Positions 38,986 to 47,217 of a DNA stretch of 64,000 bases are shown in pieces; position 1 is the stretch's first letter; every line of letters begins with the position of its first letter. The position numbers were made by a program, and so were the translations under genes. Below the pieces are notes generated by a model. That model was given only the letters and a program-made list of their open reading frames with translations, did no database searches and had not been told where the DNA came from. This stretch comes from Pseudorhodoferax sp. Leaf274 (GTDB lineage Bacteria; Pseudomonadota; Gammaproteobacteria; Burkholderiales; Burkholderiaceae_C), in NCBI RefSeq assembly GCF_001422445.1, contig NZ_LMNA01000009.1, positions 62,001 through 126,000 of the forward strand. The letters run 5' to 3'.

Positions 38986-39993
38986 ATGACCCATCTGCAG
39001 AACCGTTCCGCTTCCTCCCGCATCACCCGCCGCGGGCTCACGGCCCTGGCCCTGGGCGCCGCACTGGCGCCACTGGCCGGCCGGGCCCAGGCCTTCCCGG
39101 GCAAGCTCATCACGCTCTACGTGCCGTTTCCGCCCGGCGGGCCGACCGACACGGCCTCGCGCATCGTGGGCCAGAAGCTGGGCGAGATCCTCAAACAGAC
39201 CGTCATCGTCGAGAACCGGCCCGGCGCCTCGGGCTCCATCGCCGCTGCGGCCCTGGCCCGCATGCCGGCCGATGGCCACAGCCTCATGATGCTGGCCACG
39301 CCCACGCTGCTGGCGCCGCACCTGTACCCGGCCGTCAAGTTCGACATCAACAAGGACTTCACGGCCATCGGCACCACCTACGACCTGCCCATCGTGGTGG
39401 TGGTGAACCCCACGCAGCTGCCCGACGTGCGCACGCTGTCCGAGCTCATCGCCAAGGCCAAGGCCAGCAAGGCGCCGCTGAACTACACCAGCTCGGGCCA
39501 GGGCAGCTTCGGCCACCTGACCATGGAGCTGCTCAAGATCCAGGGCGGCTTCGACATGACGCACGTGCCCTACAAGGGCGGCGTGCCGGCCATCACCGAC
39601 CTGCTGGGCGGCCAGGTGCCTGTGATGTACGCCGACATGGTCGCGGCGCTGCCGCACATCCAGGCCGGCAAGCTGCGCGCCATCGCGGTGGGTTCGCCGC
39701 AACGCGTGCCCTTCCTGCCCGACGTGAAGACGGTGGCCGAGCAGGGCTTCCCGGGCTTCTCGGCCGTCTCCTGGGGTGGCCTGCTGGCACCGGCCGGCAC
39801 GCCGGCCGCGGTGGTCGCGGCGCTCAACGATGCGCTCAAGCAGGCGCTGGCCGATGCCACCGTGCAGGACAAGCTCAAGGGCGCGGGCACCTTCGCCGCC
39901 TGGCAGTCGCCGGCCGACACGGCCGCCCGCATCCGCGCAGACGACCAGAAGTGGGGCCAGCTCATCAAGGACAAGGGCATCGCGGGCAGCTGA
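38986..39993 (+). CDS. Bug/TctC-family periplasmic substrate-binding protein (1 of 4)
   Basis: Tripartite-tricarboxylate-type receptor of 335 residues. The leader S-R-I-T-R-R-G-L-T-A-L-A-L-G-A-A-L ends G-R-A-Q-A; the twin arginine and hydrophobic stretch allow Tat or Sec export. Mature motifs Y-V-P-F-P-P-G-G-P-T-D, V-E-N-R-P-G-A-S-G and H-V-P-Y-K-G-G-V-P-A are diagnostic. These proteins bind small carboxylates. No TctA/TctB membrane partners lie nearby, so it may serve a distant transporter or act as a sensor. It follows CaiB by 31 bases. Confidence 0.9.
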   Translation: MTHLQNRSASSRITRRGLTALALGAALAPLAGRAQAFPGKLITLYVPFPPGGPTDTASRIVGQKLGEILKQTVIVENRPGASGSIAAAALARMPADGHSLMMLATPTLLAPHLYPAVKFDINKDFTAIGTTYDLPIVVVVNPTQLPDVRTLSELIAKAKASKAPLNYTSSGQGSFGHLTMELLKIQGGFDMTHVPYKGGVPAITDLLGGQVPVMYADMVAALPHIQAGKLRAIAVGSPQRVPFLPDVKTVAEQGFPGFSAVSWGGLLAPAGTPAAVVAALNDALKQALADATVQDKLKGAGTFAAWQSPADTAARIRADDQKWGQLIKDKGIAGS

Positions 39994-40005
39994 GCGCCCC
40001 GCCGC

Positions 40006-40953
40006 TCAGTACGTCAGCACCGAGGCCCGCGTGCGGCTCGCGCCCTGCAGCAGGTTGCCGCGCAGTTCCACGCTGCGCTGGCCGGGCGCCACGCGCAGGT
40101 AGACGCCGCCGCTGGGCCGGTCGTCGATGAGCGTGTTGTTGTGCAGCACGAGTTCGTTGCGGGCCCAGCGGTAGCCTTCGGCGCCGTACGAGACCATGGT
40201 CGAGTTCTGCGTGCCGGGCGCCTGGCGCACCACGTTTTCGGTGACGCTGGCCACGCCTCCGTTGGGCAGCTCCAGCTCGTAGCTCGCGCTGCCGGGGTTG
40301 CCATCGACGAGCTGGTTGCGGTGGATCTCGTTGACCGCCGCGCGGCTCTTGAGCAGGTGGCCCACGCGCGCGTCGCGCGACTGGCTGTCGGTCATGCTGA
40401 ACCTGCCGATGGCGCCCACGTACAGGTTGTGGCTCTGCCCGTCGCCGGCGCCGTTGGCCTGGAACAGGCTCTGCGCGATGCGCAGTTCGGCCTGCGGGTC
40501 GCTGGCCGTGAGGATGCCGTTCTCGTTGTCCACGAAGCTGCAGTCGACCACCTGCAGCCGCCCCGCCTCGAAGCGGATGCCGGCGCCATTGCGGTCCGGC
40601 ACGCGTGCGCCGCGGAAGTCGAAGCCCTGCACGAGGATGTCGCCGCGCACGACCCAGATCCCCTTGCCCTCGGCGTTGGCGCCATCGGCCCACAGCCGCA
40701 CGCGGCCACCCACCGCGCGCACCACCAGCTGGCGCTGCGTCCAGACCGCCACGTCGCGCCGGTAGTCGCCGGCCTGCACCTCCACCACGTCGCCGTCGCG
40801 CGCGGCACGCGCCGCCTGCGCGATGCTGGTGTAGGTGTGGCCGGGGCCGACCTGCAGCGTCGCCGCGTGCGCTGCGCCGAACGGCAGGGCGCAGGCCGCT
40901 AAGGCCAACCCCAGTGCCAGCCTGCGCCGGCGACGTGTCATCGCTTGTTTCAT
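40006..40953 (-). CDS. Secreted right-handed parallel beta-helix protein
   Basis: Protein of 315 residues with a Sec signal peptide (R-R-R-R-R-L-A-L-G-L-A-L, cleaved near A-A-H-A) and a mature part of repeating short strands: L-Q-V-G-P-G-H-T-Y-T-S-I-A-Q-A-A at the start, the pattern of pectate-lyase-like helices, then successive coils such as I-L-V-Q-G-F-D-F and L-Q-V-V-D-C-S-F. Catalytic residues of polysaccharide lyases are not obvious. The frame opens at 41070, but ATG 40953 follows GGGGAGTTGGAG and starts a proper signal. The role is unknown, perhaps glycan binding or cleavage. Confidence 0.8.
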   Translation of the reverse strand: MKQAMTRRRRRLALGLALAACALPFGAAHAATLQVGPGHTYTSIAQAARAARDGDVVEVQAGDYRRDVAVWTQRQLVVRAVGGRVRLWADGANAEGKGIWVVRGDILVQGFDFRGARVPDRNGAGIRFEAGRLQVVDCSFVDNENGILTASDPQAELRIAQSLFQANGAGDGQSHNLYVGAIGRFSMTDSQSRDARVGHLLKSRAAVNEIHRNQLVDGNPGSASYELELPNGGVASVTENVVRQAPGTQNSTMVSYGAEGYRWARNELVLHNNTLIDDRPSGGVYLRVAPGQRSVELRGNLLQGASRTRASVLTY

Positions 40954-41182
40954 CTCCAACTCCCCTGCGCGTGTGCGCAACATGCGGTTACGGCGCGTGC
41001 CGGGGCCTGCGCGCAGGAAGAAGGCGGTGCAAAGACCGCTGTGCCCGCAGGACTGCACTGGCGCCCCCATCGAAGGACGGCTGGAAATTATTCAGTTCCC
41101 GGCGCACGAACGGCCTGGGCCGCGCCTGCGCAGTCGTTACGCTTTGTGCAGTGCTGCAGCGCAGTGGGGCTCACGTGCCAGC

Positions 41183-41581
41183 TCAGCGCCCGCCCGCGAG
41201 ACGCTCGATCTCGGCACGGCCCAGCGCGGTGATGCCGATGACGATGGCGCGGTCCCCATCGCCACCGGGTGCATCGTCGTACGTCACTGCTGCCTCCAGC
41301 AGGCGTTGCTTGCGCAGCGCATCGACGAGGCCGACCGCAGGGCCCGACACGGGGAGTGGAAATGCCGCCTTGGCCAGGCCGACAAGGTAGGCGCTGGCAG
41401 CATCCTCGCGCGCCGCCCCCGGGCTGCCGGCGGCCGCGGCGAGCTGGCTGCGCAGCCAAGAACTGCCGCCGAGCGCGTGCAGCTGCGCGGCTTCGGCCTG
41501 CGACAACTCCAGCCGCACCGAGACCACCCCGCCCGGCGGCGGATCGGCCGGTGCCTGGGTGCTTGCATCCGCATTCGACAT
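41183..41581 (-). CDS. Hypothetical protein (132 residues)
   Basis: I do not recognise a family. ATG 41581 follows GAAGGAG, a strong ribosome-binding site. The N-terminus is disordered (Ala/Pro/Gly); a middle segment V-R-L-E-L-S-Q-A-E-A-A-Q-L-H-A-L reads like an amphipathic helix; and the end holds a beta-alpha unit (D-R-A-I-V-I-G-I-T-A-L-G-R-A-E-I-E-R-L) resembling a winged-helix or transcription-factor C-terminal piece. No signal peptide or membrane helix. It lies on the same strand as, and about 195 bases from, the DUF3253 gene. Confidence 0.55.
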   Translation of the reverse strand: MSNADASTQAPADPPPGGVVSVRLELSQAEAAQLHALGGSSWLRSQLAAAAGSPGAAREDAASAYLVGLAKAAFPLPVSGPAVGLVDALRKQRLLEAAVTYDDAPGGDGDRAIVIGITALGRAEIERLAGGR

Positions 41582-41776
41582 GGTGGCGTTCTCCTTCGCG
41601 ACGTGGCCGACACAGCGCCGGCCCAACGCCGACGCGACCGGCCCGCGTGCGGCGTGCACGGGCGCCAGTCTGGCCCAGTGTGGAACACGCGCCGCCTCGC
41701 GCGTTGCCAGCGCGGCCCGTTGGGCGCCGTCAGCCGCCACGCCACGCGTGCGTCGCGCCGCGCGGACTGCGTGGCC

Positions 41777-42067
41777 TCAGCTCTTGTCCGGGCGGCCCAG
41801 GCGGATCGGGCCGCCGCGGCTGGTCGCGTCCACCGGCACGCCCTTGCGCGTCACGCGCAGGCGCTTGTCCTGCGCCAGCCGCTGCGCCACCTGGCGGACC
41901 TGTGGCATCAGCGCGCGCCAGCGGTCCGCGTCCGCCACCAGGGCGCGGGCCACGTCGGATGGGCAGACCGTCGCGCCCTCGCACCGCTGCGCGAGCAGGC
42001 CGAACAGGCACTCTTCGATGGTGCTGTCCGCCACGGGCTGTGCCCCAGGCTTGCGCCCGGGCGTCAT
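41777..42067 (-). CDS. DUF3253 family protein
   Basis: A 96-residue protein with a small winged-helix-like domain. The family pattern is visible as C-P-S-D-V-A-R-A-L, D-R-W-R-A-L-M-P-Q-V-R-Q-V-A, L-R-V-T-R-K-G-V-P-V-D and G-P-I-R-L-G. Its molecular function is not known; the fold suggests nucleic-acid or protein binding. ATG 42067 is 40 bases beyond the stop of the minus-strand Bug gene (42107), so it could be the distal end of that transcript. Confidence 0.75.
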   Translation of the reverse strand: MTPGRKPGAQPVADSTIEECLFGLLAQRCEGATVCPSDVARALVADADRWRALMPQVRQVAQRLAQDKRLRVTRKGVPVDATSRGGPIRLGRPDKS

Positions 42068-42106
42068 GCGGCGATGCCCTGCATGGTGACGCTCCTTCCG
42101 ATGGCC

Positions 42107-43093
42107 CTATTCGGCCTTGATGTTGTTGTCCTTGACCACCTTGCCCCAGCGCACCGTCTCGGTCTGCATCCACTCGGCCATCTGCTGGCGGCTCATGTCC
42201 GAAGGCTCGGAGCCGAGCTCCGCCAGGCGCTTGGCCACGTCGGGCCGCGCCACGATCTGCTTGACCGTGGCCTGCAGCTTGTCGAGCACCGCGGGCGGCG
42301 TGCCGGCCGGTGCCAGCAGGCCCTGCCAGGAGCCGGTCACGAAGCCCGGGATTTGCGACGCCACCGTGGGAACGCCGGGCGTGGCCGCGAAGGGCTTGGC
42401 GCTCGTGACCGCGATGGCCTTGATCTTGCCGCCCTGCACCAGCGGGTTGGTCGCCAGCACGCTGGCCATGGCGCTGTCGATCTGTGCGCCGGCCAGGTCC
42501 GCCAGCGCCTGGGCGCCGCCCTTGTAGCCGATCACGTTGAACTCGAAGCCCTTGTCCTGCGCCAGCATGATGCCGGCGAGCTGGCTGATGGACGCCAGCG
42601 GCGTGCCGAAGCTGACGGGCTTGCCCGACTTCTTGGCATAGGCGGCCAGCTCGTCGATGTTCTTGACCGGCAGGTCTTGGCGCACCACCAGCAGGTGCGG
42701 CGAGTAGGCCGGCATGGTGACGGGCGTCAGCTCCTTGAGCGGGCTGTAGTTGAGCTGGGCGACGCTGGGGCCGATGGTGGCGTTGCTCATGTCCATCAGC
42801 AGCAGCGTGTAGCCGTCGGGTGCGGACTTGGCCACGAAAGAAGCGCCGATGTGGCCGTTGCCGCCCGCCTTGTTCTCCACGATCACGGGCTGCTTGAGCG
42901 TCTCGCCGAGTTCCTTGGCCAGCAGGCGGCCCAGCACGTCCGAGGTGCCGCCCGCGGGGTTGGGCACGATGATGCGGATCATCTTGTTCGGGTAGTCCTG
43001 CGCGTGGCCGGGCAGCGCGGCGCCGGCCAGCAGCGCCGTGGCGGCGATGCCGAGCGCGCGGCGGGAAAGGGTGAGGGTCTTCTTCGATGCCAT
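42107..43093 (-). CDS. Bug/TctC-family periplasmic substrate-binding protein (2 of 4)
   Basis: Receptor of 328 residues with signal sequence (S-R-R-A-L-G-I-A-A-T-A-L-L-A-G, ending G-H-A-Q). Mature motifs are I-I-V-P-N-P-A-G-G-T-S-D-V, V-E-N-K-A-G-G-N-G and V-I-G-Y-K-G-G-A-Q-A. It is the last enzyme-adjacent gene of a four-gene minus-strand operon (Bug, enolase-superfamily enzyme, 2-hydroxyacid dehydrogenase, Bug) facing a GntR regulator. Having two such receptors with different ligand-loop residues in one operon suggests two related acids. Confidence 0.9.
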   Translation of the reverse strand: MASKKTLTLSRRALGIAATALLAGAALPGHAQDYPNKMIRIIVPNPAGGTSDVLGRLLAKELGETLKQPVIVENKAGGNGHIGASFVAKSAPDGYTLLLMDMSNATIGPSVAQLNYSPLKELTPVTMPAYSPHLLVVRQDLPVKNIDELAAYAKKSGKPVSFGTPLASISQLAGIMLAQDKGFEFNVIGYKGGAQALADLAGAQIDSAMASVLATNPLVQGGKIKAIAVTSAKPFAATPGVPTVASQIPGFVTGSWQGLLAPAGTPPAVLDKLQATVKQIVARPDVAKRLAELGSEPSDMSRQQMAEWMQTETVRWGKVVKDNNIKAE

Positions 43094-43121
43094 GCTTGTC
43101 TCCGGTGGTGAATGGGGGGTG

Positions 43122-44081
43122 TCAGCCTGCAGGATGGATCACGTTGCGCAGCGGCTGCCCGTGCTGCAGCCGCGCGATGTTGTCGGCCATGAAGCCGTAG
43201 CGCCGCGCCAGCAGCGCTGGCGTGATGGCCGAGATGTGCGGCGTGGCGCGCACGTTGGGCAGTTCGTGGATCGGCAAGCGCGAGGGCGCGACGGGCGGCT
43301 GGCCCTTCTTGGGGTATTGGTACCAGACGTCGAGCGCAGCGCGGCCCAGGCGCCGCGATTGCAGGGCCTCGTACAGCGCCTGTTCATCGACCACCTCGGC
43401 GCGCGCCACGTTGACGAGCAGCGCGCCGGCCGGCAGCAGCGCCAGTTGCTGCGCGCCGATGAGGCCGCGCGTGCCCTCGTCCAGCGGGCAAGCCAGCACC
43501 AGCACGTCGGCGCGCGGCAGCACGCTGTCGAGCGCGGAGACGGCCACGGCCTCGTCGGCCAGTTCGGGGGCGGCCGGCTTGCCGCTGCGCGTGACCGCGA
43601 CCACGTGCATGCCGAACGCCCGCGCGCGCCGCGCGATCTCCTGGCCGATGTGGCCGAAGCCGACGATGGCCACGGTGCGTCCTTCGGCCTCGCCGTGCTG
43701 GGGCCGCGCGGCGTAGACCTCGGCGAAGGCCTCGGCATCCAGGCGGGCCGGGTACTGCCACAGCTGCAGGCAGTGCTCGAGGATGGCGTGCAGCGTGAAC
43801 TCGGCGATCGGCACCTCGTGGCCGTGCACGTTGCAGACCGTGGTGCCGGCCGACAGGTCGGCCAGCGCGATTTGCTCGGCACCGGCGCCCGGCACGTGCA
43901 CGAGGCGGCAGCGCAGGCGCGCGGCCGCGTCGGCGTCGATGGCGTTGGCGATGACCACATCAGCGTGGATCTCGCCCGTGGCGGGGAAGGCGTCGAGCGC
44001 CTGCACCTCGTGTGCGGCGCCCAGCAGCGCGCGCAAGCGCGGCGCGTTGGGGGCGTGGAGTCCGACGATCTTGATCAGCAT
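43122..44081 (-). CDS. D-isomer-specific 2-hydroxyacid dehydrogenase family protein
   Basis: NAD(P)-dependent dehydrogenase of 319 residues, catalysing 2-ketoacid/2-hydroxyacid interconversion. Rossmann motif V-G-F-G-H-I-G-Q-E near residue 145; V-N-V-A-R-A-E-V-V-D-E-Q-A-L with the catalytic Arg; and P-H-I-S-A at the end of the catalytic domain with the His. Alternative roles are glyoxylate/hydroxypyruvate reduction or phosphoglycerate-type chemistry. Next to a mandelate-racemase-type dehydratase, it probably reduces or oxidises the resulting 2-keto acid. Confidence 0.87.
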   Translation of the reverse strand: MLIKIVGLHAPNAPRLRALLGAAHEVQALDAFPATGEIHADVVIANAIDADAAARLRCRLVHVPGAGAEQIALADLSAGTTVCNVHGHEVPIAEFTLHAILEHCLQLWQYPARLDAEAFAEVYAARPQHGEAEGRTVAIVGFGHIGQEIARRARAFGMHVVAVTRSGKPAAPELADEAVAVSALDSVLPRADVLVLACPLDEGTRGLIGAQQLALLPAGALLVNVARAEVVDEQALYEALQSRRLGRAALDVWYQYPKKGQPPVAPSRLPIHELPNVRATPHISAITPALLARRYGFMADNIARLQHGQPLRNVIHPAG

Positions 44082-44102
44082 GGAATGTCTCTTGTGAAAA
44101 GG

Positions 44103-45299
44103 TCAGCGGCTTTCGCGCACCACCAGGCCAGGTTGCTGCTTGAAGCTGTCCTGCAGCCGCGTGCCCAGGCCGGCCGCCACCGGTGGCTGGGCCATGCCGT
44201 CCTCGATGACGGGCAGGCCGGTCACGATGTCGCGGTACCAGGTCGCCAGCGTGGCGCGCACCACCTCCTGGTAGATGGCGGTGGGCGCGTGCAGCGCCAT
44301 GTGCAGGCCAGCCATCAGCGTCACGGGGCCGGTGCAGTCGTGCGGCGCCAGCGGCCGGTTGTAGGCCTGGGCCAGCGCGGCGATCTTGCGGCCTTCGGTG
44401 ATGCCGCCGCACCAGGAGAGGTCGAGCATCACCACGTCGAGCGCATCGCCGGCCAACAGGTCGCGGAACGGGCGCAGGCCGCCCAGCGTCTCGCTGCCGC
44501 AGATGGGCACGCGCGTGCGCCGGCGCAGGTCCGACAGGCCGGCCACGTCGTCCATCTTGTTGAGCGGGTCCTCGACCCAGAACACGTTGTACTCCTCCAG
44601 CGCCTGGCAGATGCGCAGCGCCGAATGGCCGCCGAACAGGCTGTGCAGCTCGCACATCACCTCGATCTGGTTGCCCACGGCCTCGCGGATCTGGCGGAAG
44701 GGCTGCAGGCCCTTCTCCAGGTCGGCCAGCGTGATGAGGTTGCCGCCGCTGGCGGGCACGTAGATGTCGAAGGGCCAGATCTTCATGGCCTTGTAGCCCT
44801 CGGACAGCAGGCCCTTGGCGAGAGTGCCGGCATCGCGCATGAAGGCGACCTGGTCGTCGTAGGGGCCGGCAGCCTCGTCGCCCGCGCCGATGTCGCGGCG
44901 CTTGCCCGTGGTGTTGTAGGCGTAGCCCGCGCAGGTGTTGTAGACCGGCACGCTGGCCCGCGCGCCACCGCCGAGCGCCTGGTACACGGGCACGCCCTGG
45001 CGCTGGCCGGCCAGGTCCCACAGCGCGATGTCGACGGCGCTGGCCGAACGCACCTCGGTGCCCGAACTGTTGTAGCCCACGTAGGGCGTGAGCAGCTGGC
45101 GCGAGATGCCTTCGATGTGGCGCGCATCGCGGCCCAGCAGCACGGGTGCGAGTTCGGCGTGCAGGCAGGTCTCGACGGCGGCGGCGCCGCGGAAGGTCTC
45201 GCCCAGGCCGACGAGGCCGTCGCTGGTCTCCAGTTCCAGCCAGATCAGGCTGGGGCGCTCGGGCAGGCGGTAGGTGCGCAGGGCGCGGATGGTGGTCAT
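44103..45299 (-). CDS. Enolase-superfamily enzyme (mandelate racemase/muconate lactonising type)
   Basis: 398 residues. Catalytic Lys region G-Y-K-A-M-K-I-W-P; metal ligands E in M-C-E-L-H, E in W-V-E-D-P and E in C-G-S-E-T; and a His in A-P-H-D-C-T-G-P, giving the Lys/His layout of acid-sugar dehydratases. Proteins of this sort dehydrate sugar acids or racemise hydroxy acids; the exact substrate cannot be read. The start is ATG 45299; an upstream TTG at 45308 overlapping the previous stop gives three extra residues. Confidence 0.87.
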   Translation of the reverse strand: MTTIRALRTYRLPERPSLIWLELETSDGLVGLGETFRGAAAVETCLHAELAPVLLGRDARHIEGISRQLLTPYVGYNSSGTEVRSASAVDIALWDLAGQRQGVPVYQALGGGARASVPVYNTCAGYAYNTTGKRRDIGAGDEAAGPYDDQVAFMRDAGTLAKGLLSEGYKAMKIWPFDIYVPASGGNLITLADLEKGLQPFRQIREAVGNQIEVMCELHSLFGGHSALRICQALEEYNVFWVEDPLNKMDDVAGLSDLRRRTRVPICGSETLGGLRPFRDLLAGDALDVVMLDLSWCGGITEGRKIAALAQAYNRPLAPHDCTGPVTLMAGLHMALHAPTAIYQEVVRATLATWYRDIVTGLPVIEDGMAQPPVAAGLGTRLQDSFKQQPGLVVRESR

Positions 45300-45304
45300 A
45301 GGGG

Positions 45305-46270
45305 TCAATCAGCGGTGATCTTGCGGGTGTCGATGAGGGTCTTCCAGCGTGCGAATTCCTTGGCTTGGAAGGCAGCGAACTCGGCCGGCGTGTTGGCCAC
45401 GATCTCCAGGCCCTGCTCGGTCAGGCGCGCGGCCACCTTGGGGTCGCGCATGGCGGCGGCCGCAGCCGCGGCAGCCTTGTCGCGCACGGCCGGCGGCAGG
45501 CCGCGCGGCGCGGCCAGGCCCTGCCAGGAATAGACCTCGGCGCCCTGCACGCCGGCCTCGGCCAGCGTCGGCGTGTCGGGCAGCACGGGCGAGCGCTTGG
45601 CGCCCGTCACGGCGATGGCGTGCAGCTTGCCCGCGCGGATCTGCCCCAGCACGGCGTTGACGTTCTGGAACGAGTAGTCGACCTGGTTGCCCAGCAGGTC
45701 GTTGAGGGCCGGCGCGCCGCCCTTGTAGGGCACGTGCAGGCCCTCTGTCTTGGTCTGCTGCCAGAACAGCTCGGCCGACAGATGGTCCGAGGCGCCATTG
45801 CCCGAACTCGCGAAGCTCACCTTGCCGGGGTTGGCGCGGAGTTCGGCCAGCACATCGGCCACGCTACGCGCCTTCTTGGCCGGCGCCGCGACGAGCACAT
45901 TGGGCGCCTGCACCAGCACGCTGAGGTAGTCGAAGTCCTTCAGTGCGTCGTAGGGCACGGACTTCATGAGGTGCGGCGCGATCACGTAGGGCGCGAGCGA
46001 GGCCACCATCAAGGTGTAGCCATCGGCCGCGGCGCGCTTGACCAGGCCCGCGCCCAGCGTGCCCGTGGCGCCGGGCCGGTTGTCGACCACGAAGGACTGG
46101 CCCAGCGCAGTCTGCAGCTGCGTGGCCATGGCACGCGCGGCCGCGTCGGTGGCGCCGCCCGCGGGAAAGGGCACGATGACCGTGACGGGCTTGTCGGGCC
46201 AGGCGGTCTGCGCGGTGGCGGCGAGCGGGGCCAGGCAGCAGGCCAGCATCCAGGGCAGCAGGGTTTTCAT
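45305..46270 (-). CDS. Bug/TctC-family periplasmic substrate-binding protein (3 of 4)
   Basis: Receptor of 321 residues, first gene of the operon divergent from the GntR gene. The signal peptide is M-K-T-L-L-P-W-M-L-A-C-C-L-A-P-L, cleaved near A-T-A-Q. V-P-F-P-A-G-G-A-T-D-A, V-D-N-R-P-G-A-T-G and H-V-P-Y-K-G-G-A-P-A are the family's conserved loops. ATG 46270 is preferred over the longer frame from 46330, which lacks a signal. The stop abuts the enolase-family gene, so translation is coupled. Confidence 0.9.
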   Translation of the reverse strand: MKTLLPWMLACCLAPLAATAQTAWPDKPVTVIVPFPAGGATDAAARAMATQLQTALGQSFVVDNRPGATGTLGAGLVKRAAADGYTLMVASLAPYVIAPHLMKSVPYDALKDFDYLSVLVQAPNVLVAAPAKKARSVADVLAELRANPGKVSFASSGNGASDHLSAELFWQQTKTEGLHVPYKGGAPALNDLLGNQVDYSFQNVNAVLGQIRAGKLHAIAVTGAKRSPVLPDTPTLAEAGVQGAEVYSWQGLAAPRGLPPAVRDKAAAAAAAAMRDPKVAARLTEQGLEIVANTPAEFAAFQAKEFARWKTLIDTRKITAD

Positions 46271-46325
46271 CTTGTCTCGCGGTGTGTGGTTCGAAGCGGG
46301 TGCGCATCGTCGGCGCGGCTGGCAC

Positions 46326-46353
46326 GACATGTCAATTCATGGAAAGACATGTC
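46326..46353. promoter_or_regulatory. Paired palindromes in the GntR/Bug divergent promoter
   Basis: GACATGTC occurs at 46326-46333 and again at 46346-46353, exactly 20 bases apart, two helical turns, so two dimers could bind one face of the DNA. The second copy continues into AGACAAC. They lie in the 128-base gap between divergent starts and are candidate operators for the FCD-type regulator. Confidence 0.5.
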
Positions 46354-46398
46354 AGACAACTTGCCATAATGCGCTGACAACTCCACAAAGAGCCCGCC

Positions 46399-47085
46399 AT
46401 GCCCGCCACCTCGCTGACCGACACCGTCTACGACCAGGTGCTGGCCATGATCGGCCAGGACAGGCTGGCCGCCGGCGACCGCCTGCCCGGCGAGCACGCG
46501 CTGGCCGAACGCTTCGGCGTCTCGCGCCCCGTGGTGCGCCAGGCGCTGGCCCGCCTGCGCGCCGAAGGCCGCGTGACGGCCGCGCACGGGGCCGGCCACT
46601 TCGTCGGCCAGGAGCCGGCGCTCAAGAGCATCGACTACGGGCCGATCCAGGGCATCCCGGACGTGCGCAGCTTTCTCGAGTTCCGCTGCATCCTCGAAGG
46701 CGAGAGCGCAGCGCTCGCGGCGCAGAGCCGCGACGCGCGGCTGCGTGCGGCCGTCACGGCGCGCCGCCGCGCCATGGAGGCGGCGACGCAGCGCGGCGAG
46801 CCCGGCATCGAGGAAGACATCGCCTTCCACGGCGCCATCGCGCGCGCCAGCGAGAACCGCTACCTGCTGCTCACGATCACCGCGCTCATGGAGCACACGC
46901 GCGTGGCGATCCGGCTCGTGCGCGAGCTCTCACCCCAGCCCATGATGCACCGCTGGCGCGACGTGCGCACCGAGCACCTGCGCATCGACGAGGCCATCGC
47001 GGCGCGCGACGCGGCGGCCGCGCGCGAGGCCATGACGCAGCACCTGCGCAGCGGCATCGCGCGGCTGTTTCCACGCGAGGGCTGA
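46399..47085 (+). CDS. GntR-family regulator with FCD ligand domain
   Basis: Regulator of 228 residues. N-terminal winged helix: L-P-G-E-H-A-L-A-E-R-F-G-V-S-R-P-V-V-R-Q-A-L near residues 30-50. C-terminal all-helical FCD domain with metal/ligand residues in F-H-G-A-I-A-R-A-S-E-N and E-H-L-R-I-D-E-A-I-A. FCD members usually repress catabolic operons for acids and are released by the substrate. It is divergent from the four-gene operon at 42107-46270, its likely target. CATAAT (46365-46370) may be its -10. Confidence 0.92.
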   Translation: MPATSLTDTVYDQVLAMIGQDRLAAGDRLPGEHALAERFGVSRPVVRQALARLRAEGRVTAAHGAGHFVGQEPALKSIDYGPIQGIPDVRSFLEFRCILEGESAALAAQSRDARLRAAVTARRRAMEAATQRGEPGIEEDIAFHGAIARASENRYLLLTITALMEHTRVAIRLVRELSPQPMMHRWRDVRTEHLRIDEAIAARDAAAAREAMTQHLRSGIARLFPREG

Positions 47086-47102
47086 GCGGCACAATCGCCG
47101 CC

Positions 47103-47216
47103 ATGGACACCTCCGACGACGCCACCTACCTGCGCCGCGCCTTCGCCGCGGCGCAGCCGGCCCTGGCGGTCGAGGGGCCGCTGCCGCTGGACGAAGCGCT
47201 GGCGGCCTTGGCCTGA
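47103..47216 (+). CDS. Possible small protein (37 residues)
   Basis: A short frame, M-D-T-S-D-D-A-T-Y-L-R-R-A-F-A-A-A-Q, begins 17 bases after the GntR stop and ends one base from the LysR stop on the other strand. There is no obvious ribosome-binding site and I know no family. It could be the leftover N-terminus of a lost gene or chance coding. Confidence 0.2.
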   Translation: MDTSDDATYLRRAFAAAQPALAVEGPLPLDEALAALA

Positions 47217-47217
47217 T

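Noticed and set aside
45300-45308. TTG at 45308 as start of the enolase-superfamily gene
   Set aside because: ATG 45299 is three codons on, starts the conserved region and is a stronger start; TTG remains possible because of overlap with the upstream stop.
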